Counted from the stretch's first letter, positions 17,863-26,867 are shown. The stretch is DNA of 64,000 nucleotides from Amphiplicatus sp046296195 (GCA_046296195.1 JBKBLR010000009.1:39682-103681), one strand, 5' to 3'. Program-made: numbers and translations. The notes: generated by a model from the sequence alone, not told the origin.

Positions 17863-18700
17863 GCTGCGCCCGGCCCGCCTTGAGGTCATCAACGGGATCG
17901 GCGCGTTCGAATCCGGGCGTATTCCGGGCGAGGTGCTCGAGCCAGTGCTTGTGGCCGGCGCCGTAGACGATGATGATGCGGTCGCCGGGCCTGGCGACGT
18001 CGGCGATCTTCGCAAAGATCTTGGCGTTGCGCATGAACCAGTAGGCGTTGAGCTCCGCGCCCGGCTGCCGTTCGCCGGCGTCGTATTTCAGGAGCTCATA
18101 GTAGAATTCCGCTGAGGACATCGGGCCGCTGTTCGCCTCGGCGAGCGCCTCGCGCATCGGCAGCGCCGCCAGCCGCTTGGTCTGCGCGCCGACAAGGGTC
18201 TGCACCCTCGCCATCATGGCGCCGAACGCCTCCCCTTCTCCGCTTGCGTCGGCGTGCTCCATAACCGCGCCGAAGGGGAAATAGTCGGGCTCGCCCTCCG
18301 CCGGCTGTTCGTCGACGCCATAGACTCGGCTGACGCCCGCCTTTGCGGCCAGCCGATAGGCGATCTGCACGCGTTCGTCGGCGTTGGTCGCAAGGTCCGC
18401 GGGCGTGAAGGCGGCAAAGCCCGGGTCGGCGTAGTCCGGCGCCGGCGTGACGCGCTCAACGACGATGGCGGTCGGCTTGAACGCTGCGAGCGCGGCCGTC
18501 GCCTCGTCGAGTTCGCGCTGGCGCTTCGGCGTCAGGGGGCTGTCGGTCGTCGCTGATATCAGGTCGGCTTCCGAACCGCCGAAGTGCCAGGTCCCGAGCA
18601 CCATCACCTTGACAGCGGCGGTGTTGCCGGCCGGCGACGGTGCGGGCGCGGTGGCGCAGGCGGCAAGCGCCAGCACGGCGGCGATGGCGATCGGATTCAT
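17843..18700 (-). CDS. DUF5694-type lipoprotein of unknown function
   Basis: A 285-aa protein starting MNPIAIAAVLALAACATAP, with a lipobox LAAC at the signal end, so probably anchored in a membrane from the periplasmic side. The body begins VMVLGTWHFGG and contains SPLTPKRQRELDEATAALAAF and IVVERV, which I recall as the pattern of DUF5694 proteins (a TraB/Tiki-like fold has been suggested for similar sequences; inference). A strong GAGGAGG precedes the ATG. No partner is evident. Tail-to-tail overlap with the PAP2 gene. Confidence 0.75.
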   Translation of the reverse strand: MNPIAIAAVLALAACATAPAPSPAGNTAAVKVMVLGTWHFGGSEADLISATTDSPLTPKRQRELDEATAALAAFKPTAIVVERVTPAPDYADPGFAAFTPADLATNADERVQIAYRLAAKAGVSRVYGVDEQPAEGEPDYFPFGAVMEHADASGEGEAFGAMMARVQTLVGAQTKRLAALPMREALAEANSGPMSSAEFYYELLKYDAGERQPGAELNAYWFMRNAKIFAKIADVARPGDRIIIVYGAGHKHWLEHLARNTPGFERADPVDDLKAGRAQPKSVRR

Positions 18701-18785
18701 GGGGCCCTCCTCGGTTCAAGGCCGCGTAGACCCCGACCGTCCGGCCCGCGAGCGACCTGCGATGAAGCGTGCCTTTGCCGCGCCG

Positions 18786-20642
18786 TCAGGATTTTTCAGC
18801 GGCGATCCATTCCCGGACTGACCGCTCAAGAACGGGCAGCGGCACGGCGCCGTCCTTCAGCACGAGATCGTGGAAGGCGCGGATGTCGAACTTCGTCCCC
18901 AGCGCCGTCTCGGCCTCTTTCCGCAGCGCCTGGATCTTCAGCATGCCCATCTTGTAGCCGAGCGCCTGGCCCGGCCAGACCGCGAAGCGCTCGATCTCGG
19001 ATTCGACTTCGAGCGGATGGGCGCCTTCGGTCGCCGCCATGTATTCGATCGCCTGTTCGCGGCTCCAGCGCTTGGCGTGCATCCCCGTGTCGACGACGAG
19101 GCGGATCGCCCGGTGCAGCTCGTCCTGCAGGCGGCCGAGATTCCCGAAGGGATCGCCGTCGTAAAGGCCCATCTCCGCCGCGAGCGCTTCGGAATAGAGC
19201 GCCCAGCCTTCGCCGAAGGCGTTGGAATAGAGAACGGACAGAATCAGCGGCTGGTACTGCCCCAGCGAGATCGCCGTCTGGAAATGATGCCCTGGAACCG
19301 CCTCATGATAGGTGAGCGTCGGCACGGCGTATTTCGGCCAGATCGCCGTGTCGCGCAGGTTGATCCAGTAAATGCCGGGGCGCGAGCCGTCGAGCGCCGG
19401 ACTGTCATAATAGCCGCCCGGCGCGCTCGCCTCGCTGAACGCCGGCACGGCGCGCACCTCGACCGCATAGTTCGGCAGCGTTCTAAACCATTTGGGCGCG
19501 AGCGCGTCGACGGCGGCGAGCTGCGCGGCGACGTCCTTCAGGATCCGCGCTTTGCCTTCCTCCGTGTTCGGATAGAAAAAGCGCGGCTCGACCGAAAGCT
19601 TGCGCATGCGCTCGCCGACGGGTCCTTCGCGATATCCCTGCGCCTTCAGGATGGCGTCCATTTCGCCCAGTATGCGGTCGACTTCCCGCAGGCCGATCTG
19701 GTGAATTTCCTCCGCCGTCAGATCAGTGTCGGTCATCTGGCGGATGAGCGCGGCGTAAAGCGCCTCTCCCTGCGCGAGACGCCAGACGCCGGCGTCATGC
19801 GCCGCCTTGGGGCGCAAGGCGTCAAGGGCGGCGATCGCGCGCGCGCTGGCGGGATAGATTTCATTCCCGACGATCGCGCTTGCGCGCGACGCAAACGCCG
19901 CCGCGTCGGCGAGGCCGGCCTCGTCGAGCTTTTTTGCAAAGCTCGACGCCAGCACGTTGCCGGCCGGCGCCGCCGCAGCGAAGGCCGTAAAGACAGCGCG
20001 CGTCTTGTCGATGACGAAGTCCGGCGGAACGACTCCTTCGTCGGCGTCCGCCATCAGCTTCGCGGTCGCGCCGTCAATCATCTTTGCATAGGCCGACAGG
20101 CGCTCAAGATAGGCTTCGGCGTCGGCGGCGGAGGCGATTTGCTGCTGCGCTTCAAGAATGCCGGGGATCGACACCGCGACGCCGCCGTTCTGCCACAGCG
20201 CGTAGGGCGTGAACCACACGCCATATTCGCCAAGAAACGACCCATAGGGAACGAGTTTCGCCGGGGCGAGCGCGGCGCCGAGCAGGGTGAGGATGGTTTC
20301 CCGCTGCAGCGCGCGCGTGCGGTCGAGCCCTGCGGGCGCGACGGCGGCGAGGCGGTCATGCTCTGCTTGCAGCCGCGCGCGCCGCGCCGCGTCGCCCGCT
20401 GGCGTCCGATCGGAAAGCCGCGCCGCCGCGCCCGACGCAAGATCGGCCGGCGCGCCGACATAGGTCGCCATTTCCGGCATCGCGTCGAAATAGGCGCGGG
20501 TGAGCGCCTTCACCGCCTCATCGAAGGCGGCGGCTGCGGCGGGCGCCTCGACGGCCGCCGGCTGCGGCGCTTCGGCGGGCTTTTTCCCGCAGGACCACAA
20601 GGCAAGAAGGGCGGCGGCGGCGAGCCAGTTTTTCGAGCTCAT
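18786..20642 (-). CDS. DUF885 family lipoprotein, probable metal-dependent peptidase
   Basis: A 618-aa protein. The start MSSKNWLAAAALLALWSCGKK has a lipobox-like WSC; GGGAG lies before this ATG, and two upstream in-frame start codons are less likely. The DUF885 signature HEAVPGHHFQ (a zinc-binding HEx3HH-like motif) is present near residue 440, with LYSEALAAEMGLY and YKMGMLKIQALRKEAE downstream. DUF885 proteins are thought to be zinc carboxypeptidase-like enzymes; the substrate is unknown. It follows pnp on the same strand but is separated by a strong terminator. Confidence 0.82.
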   Translation of the reverse strand: MSSKNWLAAAALLALWSCGKKPAEAPQPAAVEAPAAAAAFDEAVKALTRAYFDAMPEMATYVGAPADLASGAAARLSDRTPAGDAARRARLQAEHDRLAAVAPAGLDRTRALQRETILTLLGAALAPAKLVPYGSFLGEYGVWFTPYALWQNGGVAVSIPGILEAQQQIASAADAEAYLERLSAYAKMIDGATAKLMADADEGVVPPDFVIDKTRAVFTAFAAAAPAGNVLASSFAKKLDEAGLADAAAFASRASAIVGNEIYPASARAIAALDALRPKAAHDAGVWRLAQGEALYAALIRQMTDTDLTAEEIHQIGLREVDRILGEMDAILKAQGYREGPVGERMRKLSVEPRFFYPNTEEGKARILKDVAAQLAAVDALAPKWFRTLPNYAVEVRAVPAFSEASAPGGYYDSPALDGSRPGIYWINLRDTAIWPKYAVPTLTYHEAVPGHHFQTAISLGQYQPLILSVLYSNAFGEGWALYSEALAAEMGLYDGDPFGNLGRLQDELHRAIRLVVDTGMHAKRWSREQAIEYMAATEGAHPLEVESEIERFAVWPGQALGYKMGMLKIQALRKEAETALGTKFDIRAFHDLVLKDGAVPLPVLERSVREWIAAEKS

Positions 20643-20696
20643 GAGCATCTCCCGGAAGGCTGGCATTAATGGGCCATTTCCGCCGGCGCGCCAATG

Positions 20697-20726
20697 AAAA
20701 ACCCCGCCGGCGCCGCCGGCGGGGTC
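20697..20726 (-). terminator. Intrinsic terminator after pnp
   Basis: On the minus strand a 9-bp GC stem CCCCGCCGG/CCGGCGGGG (20724-20716 and 20710-20702) with a 5-nt loop is followed by TTTTTC. It lies 28 nt after the pnp stop and closes the translation superoperon. Confidence 0.92.
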
Positions 20727-20751
20727 CTGTCGTTTCCAGTGACGGCGAAGA

Positions 20752-22893
20752 CTATTCCTCTTCGCCCTTCTTCGGCTTCTCCGCCTGCGGAATCTCCTTG
20801 CCGGTCTTCTGATCGACGACCTTCATCGACAGGCGGACCTTGCCGCGGTCGTCGAAGCCCAGAAGCTTCACATAGACCTCATCGCCTTCCTTGACGACGT
20901 CGGTGACCTTCTCGGTGCGCTGCTGCGAGAGCTGCGAAACGTGGACGAGGCCGTCGCGCGCGCCGAAGAAATTGACGAAGGCGCCGAAGTCCATCGTCTT
21001 GACGACCTTGCCCTTGTAGATCTCGCCGACTTCGGGCTCGGCGACGATCGAGTGAATCCATTTGTAGGCGGCGTCGATCTGCGCCTTGTCGTTGGAAGCG
21101 ATCTTGATGAGCCCCTCATCGTCGATGTTGATCTTCGCGCCCGTCTTCTCGACGATCTCGCGGATCACTTTGCCGCCGGTGCCGATCACTTCGCGGATCT
21201 TGTCTTTCGGGATCTGCATGGTCTCGATGCGCGGCGCGAACTCGCCGAGTTCGGCGCGGCTCGCGGTGATCGCCTTCGCCATTTCGCCGAGGATGTGCCG
21301 GCGGCCGTCCTTCGCCTGGGCGAGCGCGACCTTCATGATCTCCTCGGTGATGCCGGCGATCTTGATGTCCATCTGCAGCGAGGTGACGCCCTGATCGGTG
21401 CCGGCGACCTTGAAGTCCATGTCGCCGAGATGGTCCTCGTCGCCGAGAATGTCCGAGAGGACCGCAAAGCGCTCGCCCTCGAGGATGAGGCCCATCGCGA
21501 TGCCGGCGACCGGCCGCTTGATCGGAATGCCGGCGTCCATCATGGCGAGCGATGATCCGCACACGGTCGCCATGGAGGAGGAGCCGTTCGACTCGGTGAT
21601 CTCCGAGACGAGGCGGATGACGTAGGGGAACTCCTCCTGCGACGGCAGGACGGCCTTCAGCGCGCGCCAGGCGAGCTTGCCGTGGCCGATCTCGCGCCGG
21701 CCGGCGCCGCCCATGCGGCCGGTTTCGCCGACGGAGTAGGGCGGAAAGTTGTAGTGCAGGAGGAACGTCTCTTTGTATGTTCCCTCAAGCGCATCGATAT
21801 ATTGCTCGTCCTCGCCGGTGCCGAGCGTCGCGACGACGAGCGCCTGCGTCTCCCCGCGCGTGAAGAGGGCCGAGCCGTGGGTGCGCGGCAGCACGCCGAC
21901 CTCCGAAACGATCGGCCGGATTGTCTTGGTGTCGCGGCCGTCGATCCGGAAACCAGTGTCGAGGATGCCGTTGCGCACGATGTCGGCCTCGATCTCCTTG
22001 AACAGCGCGGCGACGGTGTTTTTCGACGGCGCGGCGTCATCGCCCTCCTTGCAGAATTCGGCGACGGCCTTGTCCTTCGCCGCGCCGATCGCCTCATAGC
22101 GCGCCTGCTTCCTGGTCTCGCGATAGGCGGCGCGCAGGTCCGCCTCGACGAGCGCGCGGATCTTCGCCGGAAGATCGCCGTGATCGGCCTCTTTCACTTC
22201 CCACGGATCCTTCGCGCAGGTCTCGGCGAAGTCGATGATGAAGTTGATCGCCTTCTTGGCCGCTTCATGGCCGAAGACGACGGCGCCGAGCATCACCTCT
22301 TCCGAAAGCTCCTTGGCTTCCGATTCGACCATCATCACGGCGTCGGCGGCGCCGGCCATGACGAGATCGAGCTTTGAATTCGGCATCTGGTCGAGCGTCG
22401 GATTGAGGACGTACTGGCCGTCGACATAGCCGACGCGCGCCGCGCCGATCGGCCCGAGGAACGGGATGCCGGAGATCGTCAGCGCTGCCGACGTCGCGAT
22501 CATCGCGACGATGTCGGGATCGTTCTCAAGGTCGTGGCTGATGACGGTGGCGATGATCTGGACTTCGTTCTTGAAGCCTTTCGCGAACAGCGGGCGGATC
22601 GGCCGGTCGATGAGGCGCGAGGTCAGCGTCTCCTTTTCGGTCGGGCGACCTTCGCGCTTGAAATAACCGCCCGGGATGCGCCCCGCAGCGAAGGCTTTTT
22701 CCTGATAATGGACGGTCAAGGGGAAGAAATCGAACTTCGGGTCCGCCTGCTTGGCGGCGACGACGGTCGCAAGGACGGTCGTCTCGCCATAGGTCGCGAG
22801 CACCGCGCCGTCGGCCTGACGCGCCATGCGCCCCGTCTCGAGCGTCAGCGTGCGTCCGCCCCACTCGATCGATTTTCTGGTGATTTCAAACAT
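20752..22893 (-). CDS. pnp: Polyribonucleotide nucleotidyltransferase (PNPase)
   Basis: 3'-5' phosphorolytic exoribonuclease of RNA decay and degradosomes. The 713 aa show two RNase PH domains (first TGRMARQADGAVLATYGETTVLATV; second GSSSMATVCGSSLAMMDAGIP, with the catalytic stretch LGDEDHLGDMDFKVAGTD), a KH domain (IREVIGTGGKVIREIVEKTGAKI, near 560) and an S1 domain (IYKGKVVKTMDFGAFVNFFGARDGLVHVS, near 625). Length is as expected. It is last in the run; in most proteobacteria it directly follows rpsO, but here a dehydrogenase gene lies between. Confidence 0.98.
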   Translation of the reverse strand: MFEITRKSIEWGGRTLTLETGRMARQADGAVLATYGETTVLATVVAAKQADPKFDFFPLTVHYQEKAFAAGRIPGGYFKREGRPTEKETLTSRLIDRPIRPLFAKGFKNEVQIIATVISHDLENDPDIVAMIATSAALTISGIPFLGPIGAARVGYVDGQYVLNPTLDQMPNSKLDLVMAGAADAVMMVESEAKELSEEVMLGAVVFGHEAAKKAINFIIDFAETCAKDPWEVKEADHGDLPAKIRALVEADLRAAYRETRKQARYEAIGAAKDKAVAEFCKEGDDAAPSKNTVAALFKEIEADIVRNGILDTGFRIDGRDTKTIRPIVSEVGVLPRTHGSALFTRGETQALVVATLGTGEDEQYIDALEGTYKETFLLHYNFPPYSVGETGRMGGAGRREIGHGKLAWRALKAVLPSQEEFPYVIRLVSEITESNGSSSMATVCGSSLAMMDAGIPIKRPVAGIAMGLILEGERFAVLSDILGDEDHLGDMDFKVAGTDQGVTSLQMDIKIAGITEEIMKVALAQAKDGRRHILGEMAKAITASRAELGEFAPRIETMQIPKDKIREVIGTGGKVIREIVEKTGAKINIDDEGLIKIASNDKAQIDAAYKWIHSIVAEPEVGEIYKGKVVKTMDFGAFVNFFGARDGLVHVSQLSQQRTEKVTDVVKEGDEVYVKLLGFDDRGKVRLSMKVVDQKTGKEIPQAEKPKKGEEE

Positions 22894-22964
22894 GTCTTTC
22901 TTCTTCTTTCGGTTCGCCCCGCGCCGGATTGCGCGCGGCTTGGTCTTCTGGTCGTTGAGGTTGA

Positions 22965-23726
22965 TTATTTAGGCTGCATCCTGATCGCGCCGTCGAGGCG
23001 GATCGTCTCGCCGTTCATCATCACGTTGCGGATGATTTCGAGCGCGAGCGAGGCGTATTCTTCGGGTTTGCCGAGACGCTTCGGGAAGGGAACCATGGCG
23101 GCGAGCGCGTCCTGAACCTTCTGGTCCATGCCGGCCATCATCGGCGTCCAGAAGATGCCGGGCGCGATGGTGTTGCAGCGGATGCCCACGTTCATCAGGT
23201 CGCGCGCGATCGGGAGCGTCATGCCGACGACGCCGGCCTTCGACGCCGAATAGGCGGCCTGGCCGATCTGCCCGTCGAAGGCGGCGACCGAAGCGGTGTT
23301 GATGATGACGCCGCGCTCGCCGTCCTCGAGCGGATCGAGCCCCTCCATCTTCGCGGCGACGAGGCGGATGCAGTTGAAGGTGCCGACGAGGTTGATGTCG
23401 ATGACCCGCTTGTAGCTGTCGAGCTTGTGCGCGCCGTTCTTGCCGACGGTCTTTTCGCCGATGGCGACGCCGGCGCAGTTGACGAGGATGCGCGGGATCC
23501 CGACGGCGGCGACCGCCTTTTCAAGGCCCGCCGCGACGCTCGCCTCGTCGGCGACGTTCACCTGGCAGAAGACGCCGCCGAGCTTCCTGGCGAGCGCCTC
23601 GCCCTTGTCGGCGTTCATGTCGAAAAGGGCGACCTTGCCGCCGGCGGCGACGATTGCTTCCGCGGTCGCCGCGCCAAGGCCCGAGGCGCCCCCGGTCACG
23701 ATGGCGGAATGGCCGGAAATCTTCAT
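22965..23726 (-). CDS. Short-chain dehydrogenase, type 2 3-hydroxyacyl-CoA dehydrogenase-like
   Basis: A 253-aa SDR with the NAD motif TGGASGLG (11-18), NCAGVA, the Ser of the triad in NTASVAAFDGQIGQ, and YSASK (Tyr and Lys). The stretches DINLVGTFNCIRLVA, APGIFWTPMM and LEIIRNVMMNGETIRLDGAIRM resemble 17-beta-HSD10/3-hydroxyacyl-CoA dehydrogenase type 2 proteins of short-chain acyl or branched-chain degradation; the exact substrate is inference. It interrupts the normally adjacent rpsO and pnp genes and is probably co-transcribed with them. Confidence 0.85.
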   Translation of the reverse strand: MKISGHSAIVTGGASGLGAATAEAIVAAGGKVALFDMNADKGEALARKLGGVFCQVNVADEASVAAGLEKAVAAVGIPRILVNCAGVAIGEKTVGKNGAHKLDSYKRVIDINLVGTFNCIRLVAAKMEGLDPLEDGERGVIINTASVAAFDGQIGQAAYSASKAGVVGMTLPIARDLMNVGIRCNTIAPGIFWTPMMAGMDQKVQDALAAMVPFPKRLGKPEEYASLALEIIRNVMMNGETIRLDGAIRMQPK

Positions 23727-23769
23727 GGGTTTTGCTCCTTCGGTTCCCCGCCCCTTCCCGAGGAAGAGG

Positions 23770-23794
23770 CCGAGCCGCGCCCATCGCGGCTCGG
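23770..23794 (-). promoter_or_regulatory. Perfect 10-bp hairpin between rpsO and the dehydrogenase gene
   Basis: CCGAGCCGCG and CGCGGCTCGG are perfectly complementary around a 5-nt loop. There is no U-tract, so it is more likely an RNA processing or stability element after rpsO than a terminator. The rpsO-pnp space is a known RNase III/RNase E target in E. coli; function here is inference. Confidence 0.5.
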
Positions 23795-23842
23795 GCGGTC
23801 ATGGGGGCGCCTGTAGTCGCAAACGCCCTGTTTTCGGCCTGC

Positions 23843-24112
23843 TTAACGGCGCAGGCCCAACCGATCGATCAGCGCCTGATAGCGCTTTTCGTCCGTCCGC
23901 TTCACATAGTCGAGAAGCTGACGGCGCTGCGACACGAGCTTCAAGAGCCCGCGGCGCGAATGGTTGTCTTTCTTGTGATCCTTGAAGTGCTCGGTGAGGT
24001 TGGCGATGCGTTCCGACAGGATCGCCACCTGCACCTCGGGCGAGCCGGTGTCGCCCGCCTTGGTCGCATATTCCTTGATCAGCTTGGCTTTGCGCTCGGC
24101 CGTGATCGACAT
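23843..24112 (-). CDS. rpsO: 30S ribosomal protein S15
   Basis: Primary 16S rRNA-binding protein of the small subunit platform. The 89-aa sequence MSITAERKAKLIKEYATKAG matches S15 along its length, with GDTGSPEVQVAILSERIANLTEHFKDHKKDNHSRRGLL and the C-terminal LIDRLGLRR. The 248 bases upstream (24113-24360), before the DUF2971 gene end, hold its leader and a 20-bp palindrome. Confidence 0.98.
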   Translation of the reverse strand: MSITAERKAKLIKEYATKAGDTGSPEVQVAILSERIANLTEHFKDHKKDNHSRRGLLKLVSQRRQLLDYVKRTDEKRYQALIDRLGLRR

Positions 24113-24280
24113 GACAGTTTCTCCGCGGCGTCGGTCATGAAGGCCCAGCCGGGACGCCGTCCAGCAGGGTCAGGGCCGGGGCAATAGGGGAAGGACGGGG
24201 GAAAGGCAAGCGGGGGCGATGGCATGAAGGCCAGATTTGGGCGAAGGTGACCAACAAACCGGGTTGCTGGGGCAATTTCA

Positions 24281-24300
24281 CCGTCAAAGCCCTTTGACGG
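24281..24300. repeat. Perfect 20-bp inverted repeat upstream of rpsO
   Basis: CCGTCAAAGCCCTTTGACGG is two 9-bp arms around a CC centre. There is no T-run on either side, so it is not a typical terminator; it could be an operator or an mRNA stem in the rpsO leader, or the border of the DUF2971 insertion. Confidence 0.6.
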
Positions 24301-24360
24301 CTTCTCCTGGCGCCGCCCTTCGCCATTAAGCCGACGCGCCTGGTCGGTCTGGCTTTATGG

Positions 24361-25308
24361 TTAGTTGCGGAGCGGGATCAACGACATCGACATTTTTTGA
24401 TCGACGTCCGCAACGCCGGCTTCAGTCAACGCCGAAGCGAGGGCCGCGCGGATTTGGATCGGATTTTCGCATGGCCCAATTATGATCCTGTTGAACAACG
24501 TTGCGGGCGCAACACCAACGATATTGCGCTCTGGATCGTCTTTGAGATCGAGTTTCATCAGAATTTCGGGCGCCCCGTTGACCACTTCTGTCCCTTGCCC
24601 AACCCAGTCAGACTGACCCTCGTGAATAGGCGAATGGAAGACGCGCCATTCCTTTTCTTCCGCAAAAGCCGGATGCTTCGTGCAAAGCACGAATAAGCGA
24701 AAGGCCGCGAACAGCCAATCGCGCACCTCGTCCGCGCCGAGGCTATGAATTGTTTGTTCGGCGGCGATGATATTGTCAGCCCAGTCTTGGAACCAATTCT
24801 CAAACGATTGGGGATCATGATAAAAAACGGGCGATGAAAACACCTTCATCGCATCCGTATCAGAGTTGAACACCGTGCTATTGAGCACGAGGGCGACGCC
24901 GGTGCGACCACCGTAGGCGCGCCACATGGAAAGGCGACCCAATCGATCTTCGCCGTCTTCATGTTCGGATAGAGAAAATATGTATGTCGCCAGCCTCAAA
25001 TCGGCGGCGTGCCCGTCAAATAGCGCTGCAAGTTCGTCCCGTAATCCTGGTTTTATTCGATCAAGGAGATTTTGAAGGCTTTTGCCCGTTTGCGAATCCC
25101 AAGCCTTGGTCAAGCAATTGATGCCATGCTGAATTTCCGAGAAGTCGTTCATCAATTGTGCGTTGCGCAGCCAGACTTGCTTCCCGGTGATGATCTTATA
25201 CGCTGACTCTGCGCGGGTGTAGTGAACGAGGCGCTTACCATTCCTCAGCGCATTTCGACGATGCAGAGTATGTGAAAAGAAGAGTTTCTCGATTTCGTCG
25301 GTTTGCAT
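24361..25308 (-). CDS. DUF2971 domain protein inserted between truB and rpsO
   Basis: A 315-aa cytosolic protein with no signal or membrane segment. The N-terminal pattern RLVHYTRAESAYKIITGKQVWLRNAQLMNDFSEI (26-59), the central IFSLSEHEDGEDRLGRLSMWRAYGG and the later FAEEKEWRVFHSP are the conserved blocks of DUF2971, a family of unknown function often met in mobile or defence-rich regions (established only loosely). The base composition is visibly less GC-rich and codons such as TTA, AAT and ATA are common, unlike its neighbours. It starts 15 nt after the truB stop with only a weak Shine-Dalgarno. Most likely a horizontally acquired single gene. Confidence 0.78.
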   Translation of the reverse strand: MQTDEIEKLFFSHTLHRRNALRNGKRLVHYTRAESAYKIITGKQVWLRNAQLMNDFSEIQHGINCLTKAWDSQTGKSLQNLLDRIKPGLRDELAALFDGHAADLRLATYIFSLSEHEDGEDRLGRLSMWRAYGGRTGVALVLNSTVFNSDTDAMKVFSSPVFYHDPQSFENWFQDWADNIIAAEQTIHSLGADEVRDWLFAAFRLFVLCTKHPAFAEEKEWRVFHSPIHEGQSDWVGQGTEVVNGAPEILMKLDLKDDPERNIVGVAPATLFNRIIIGPCENPIQIRAALASALTEAGVADVDQKMSMSLIPLRN

Positions 25309-25323
25309 TCGCTAGCGCTCGTC

Positions 25324-26271
25324 TTACCCCAGATTGAACACCCTCAAGGGTTTCAGCTTCAGTCCGTCGAGTTCGCAGAGCGCCACCGCCTCGCCATGCA
25401 TCGAAGCGAGGACGGCCGGGATGACTCCGGTTTCCCCGCCGCGCACCCCTTTCGCGGTCGCCGCTGAAATGACCGCCGGCTGGCCGCGGCGGAGCTTTTC
25501 GGCCTCCGGGCCGCCGACGGCGGCCTGCGGCAGGCCGGCGAGCGCGGCGTCGACGGGGAGGAGGCTCGCGTCGCGCAGCTCCGGGGATTCCAGCTTTTCG
25601 AGCGCTGCGACGGTTACGCCGTCCTCGGCGCGGAAGGGGCCGACGGCGGTGCGGCGGAGCGCCGAGACGTGTCCTTCCGTCCCCAGCGCGCGCGCCAAGT
25701 CGCGCACGAGCGCCCGGACATAGGCGCCCTTGCCGGTCACCGCCTCGAACACCGCATGATCCGTGTCCGGAACATCGACGAGCGTCAGTTCGTGAATGTC
25801 GATCTCGCGCGGCTCGATGGCGACGGTCTCGCCCTCGCGGGCAAGATCATAGGCCCGTTCTCCCCCGATCTTCACCGCCGAAAACTGCGGCGGCGTCTGC
25901 AGGATCGTTCCGGTGAAGCGGGGCAGCGCCGCCTCGATCTCGGCCCGCGAGGGGCGATGATTGGACCGGGCGATGACGGCGCCTTCGCGGTCGTCGGTCG
26001 CGGTCGCCTCGCCCCATTTGGCGGTGAAGCGGTAGCGCTTCCTCGCATCCATCACGTAAGGCACGGTTTTCGTCGCCTCGCCGAAGGCGATCGGCAGGAC
26101 GCCGGTCGCGAGCGGGTCGAGCGTGCCGGCATGCCCCGCCTTCTGCGCCTGGAACAGCCATTTCAGCTTTGAAACGGCTTCCGTGGAGCCGACATCGTAA
26201 TCCTTGTCGAGAATGATCCACCCGTTGACCGGGCGGCCCTTTTTGCGGCGGTTCGCCATTTTCTGATCCAT
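25324..26271 (-). CDS. truB: tRNA pseudouridine-55 synthase
   Basis: Makes pseudouridine at position 55 of the T-loop of tRNAs. The 315 aa have the catalytic motif GHAGTLDPLATGVL with Asp52, then RYRFTAKWGEATATDD, the QTPPQFSAVKIGGERAYDLAR block and KGAYVRALVRDLARALG. The C-terminus extends to a PUA-like end. Two starts are possible: MDQKMANRR at 26271, used here after GGATCACG, or the Met four codons later. Normal member of the rbfA-truB-rpsO-pnp string. Confidence 0.97.
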   Translation of the reverse strand: MDQKMANRRKKGRPVNGWIILDKDYDVGSTEAVSKLKWLFQAQKAGHAGTLDPLATGVLPIAFGEATKTVPYVMDARKRYRFTAKWGEATATDDREGAVIARSNHRPSRAEIEAALPRFTGTILQTPPQFSAVKIGGERAYDLAREGETVAIEPREIDIHELTLVDVPDTDHAVFEAVTGKGAYVRALVRDLARALGTEGHVSALRRTAVGPFRAEDGVTVAALEKLESPELRDASLLPVDAALAGLPQAAVGGPEAEKLRRGQPAVISAATAKGVRGGETGVIPAVLASMHGEAVALCELDGLKLKPLRVFNLG

Positions 26272-26348
26272 CGTGATCCGCCAGCCTTCGGATCGGACGA
26301 AGCGGGCACGCTTGATGACGGCGCTTCAAGCAGCATCGGCTTGCGGCG

Positions 26349-26867
26349 TCAATCCGGGCGGTCCAACCGCATGACGAGACAGTCGTCGTCGCCGAACCGG
26401 CGCTCGCCCACCGCGCGAAAGCCGCAGCGCTCATAAAAGCGGATGGCGCGCTTGTTGGAAACGAGCGGGTCGATCACGACGGCGCTGACGGCCGGATCGG
26501 CGAAGGCGATATCGAGGGCCGCGCGCATCATCGCCGCGCCAAGGCCCCGGCCGCGGTCTTTCGCGTCGCCGATCCAGGCGTCAAAGGCGCGCAGCCCCGG
26601 CCCGCAATCGCCCCAGTAATGCGTCTCTTCGCGCGCCGGATCGATGTCGACGATGACGCCGAACGGGCGCCCGTCCTCTTCGCCGATCAGGATGCGCCGC
26701 CAGCCGGGCGCGGCGGCGATTTCCGCGCGCCATTCCTCATCGAGTCCGGGCGTGTCCGCCTGCGCGTCGGCGCCTTGCGCGGCGGCGACGTCGGCGTCGC
26801 GGTCCCAGCGCTCGAGCAAGACCGCGTCGTCAGGCCGGGCGGGCCTCAGGGTCACGCACGCCGCCAT
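26349..26867 (-). CDS. GNAT-family N-acetyltransferase
   Basis: A 172-aa acetyltransferase. The acetyl-CoA site is seen as DAKDRGRGLGAAMMRAALDIAF (motif A, RGxGxA), followed by IDPLVSNKRAIRFYERCGFRAVGE. The overall pattern resembles aminoglycoside 6'-N-acetyltransferase/AacA4-like and RimI-like GNATs; the substrate is unknown. The longer reading frame upstream is rbfA in another frame. The ATG shares a base with the rbfA stop (TGATG), implying coupled translation. Confidence 0.82.
   Translation of the reverse strand: MAACVTLRPARPDDAVLLERWDRDADVAAAQGADAQADTPGLDEEWRAEIAAAPGWRRILIGEEDGRPFGVIVDIDPAREETHYWGDCGPGLRAFDAWIGDAKDRGRGLGAAMMRAALDIAFADPAVSAVVIDPLVSNKRAIRFYERCGFRAVGERRFGDDDCLVMRLDRPD

Noticed and set aside
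17890..17920. A string resembling the T-loop of a tRNA (GTTCGAATCC)
   Set aside because: It lies within the DUF5694 coding sequence and no acceptor or anticodon stems can be formed around it.
24281..24300. The 20-bp palindrome as an intrinsic terminator
   Set aside because: Neither strand has a T-run after the stem.
24361..25308. A defence island around the DUF2971 gene
   Set aside because: Only one foreign-looking gene is present and both sides are housekeeping genes; no restriction, toxin, recombinase or phage gene is near.
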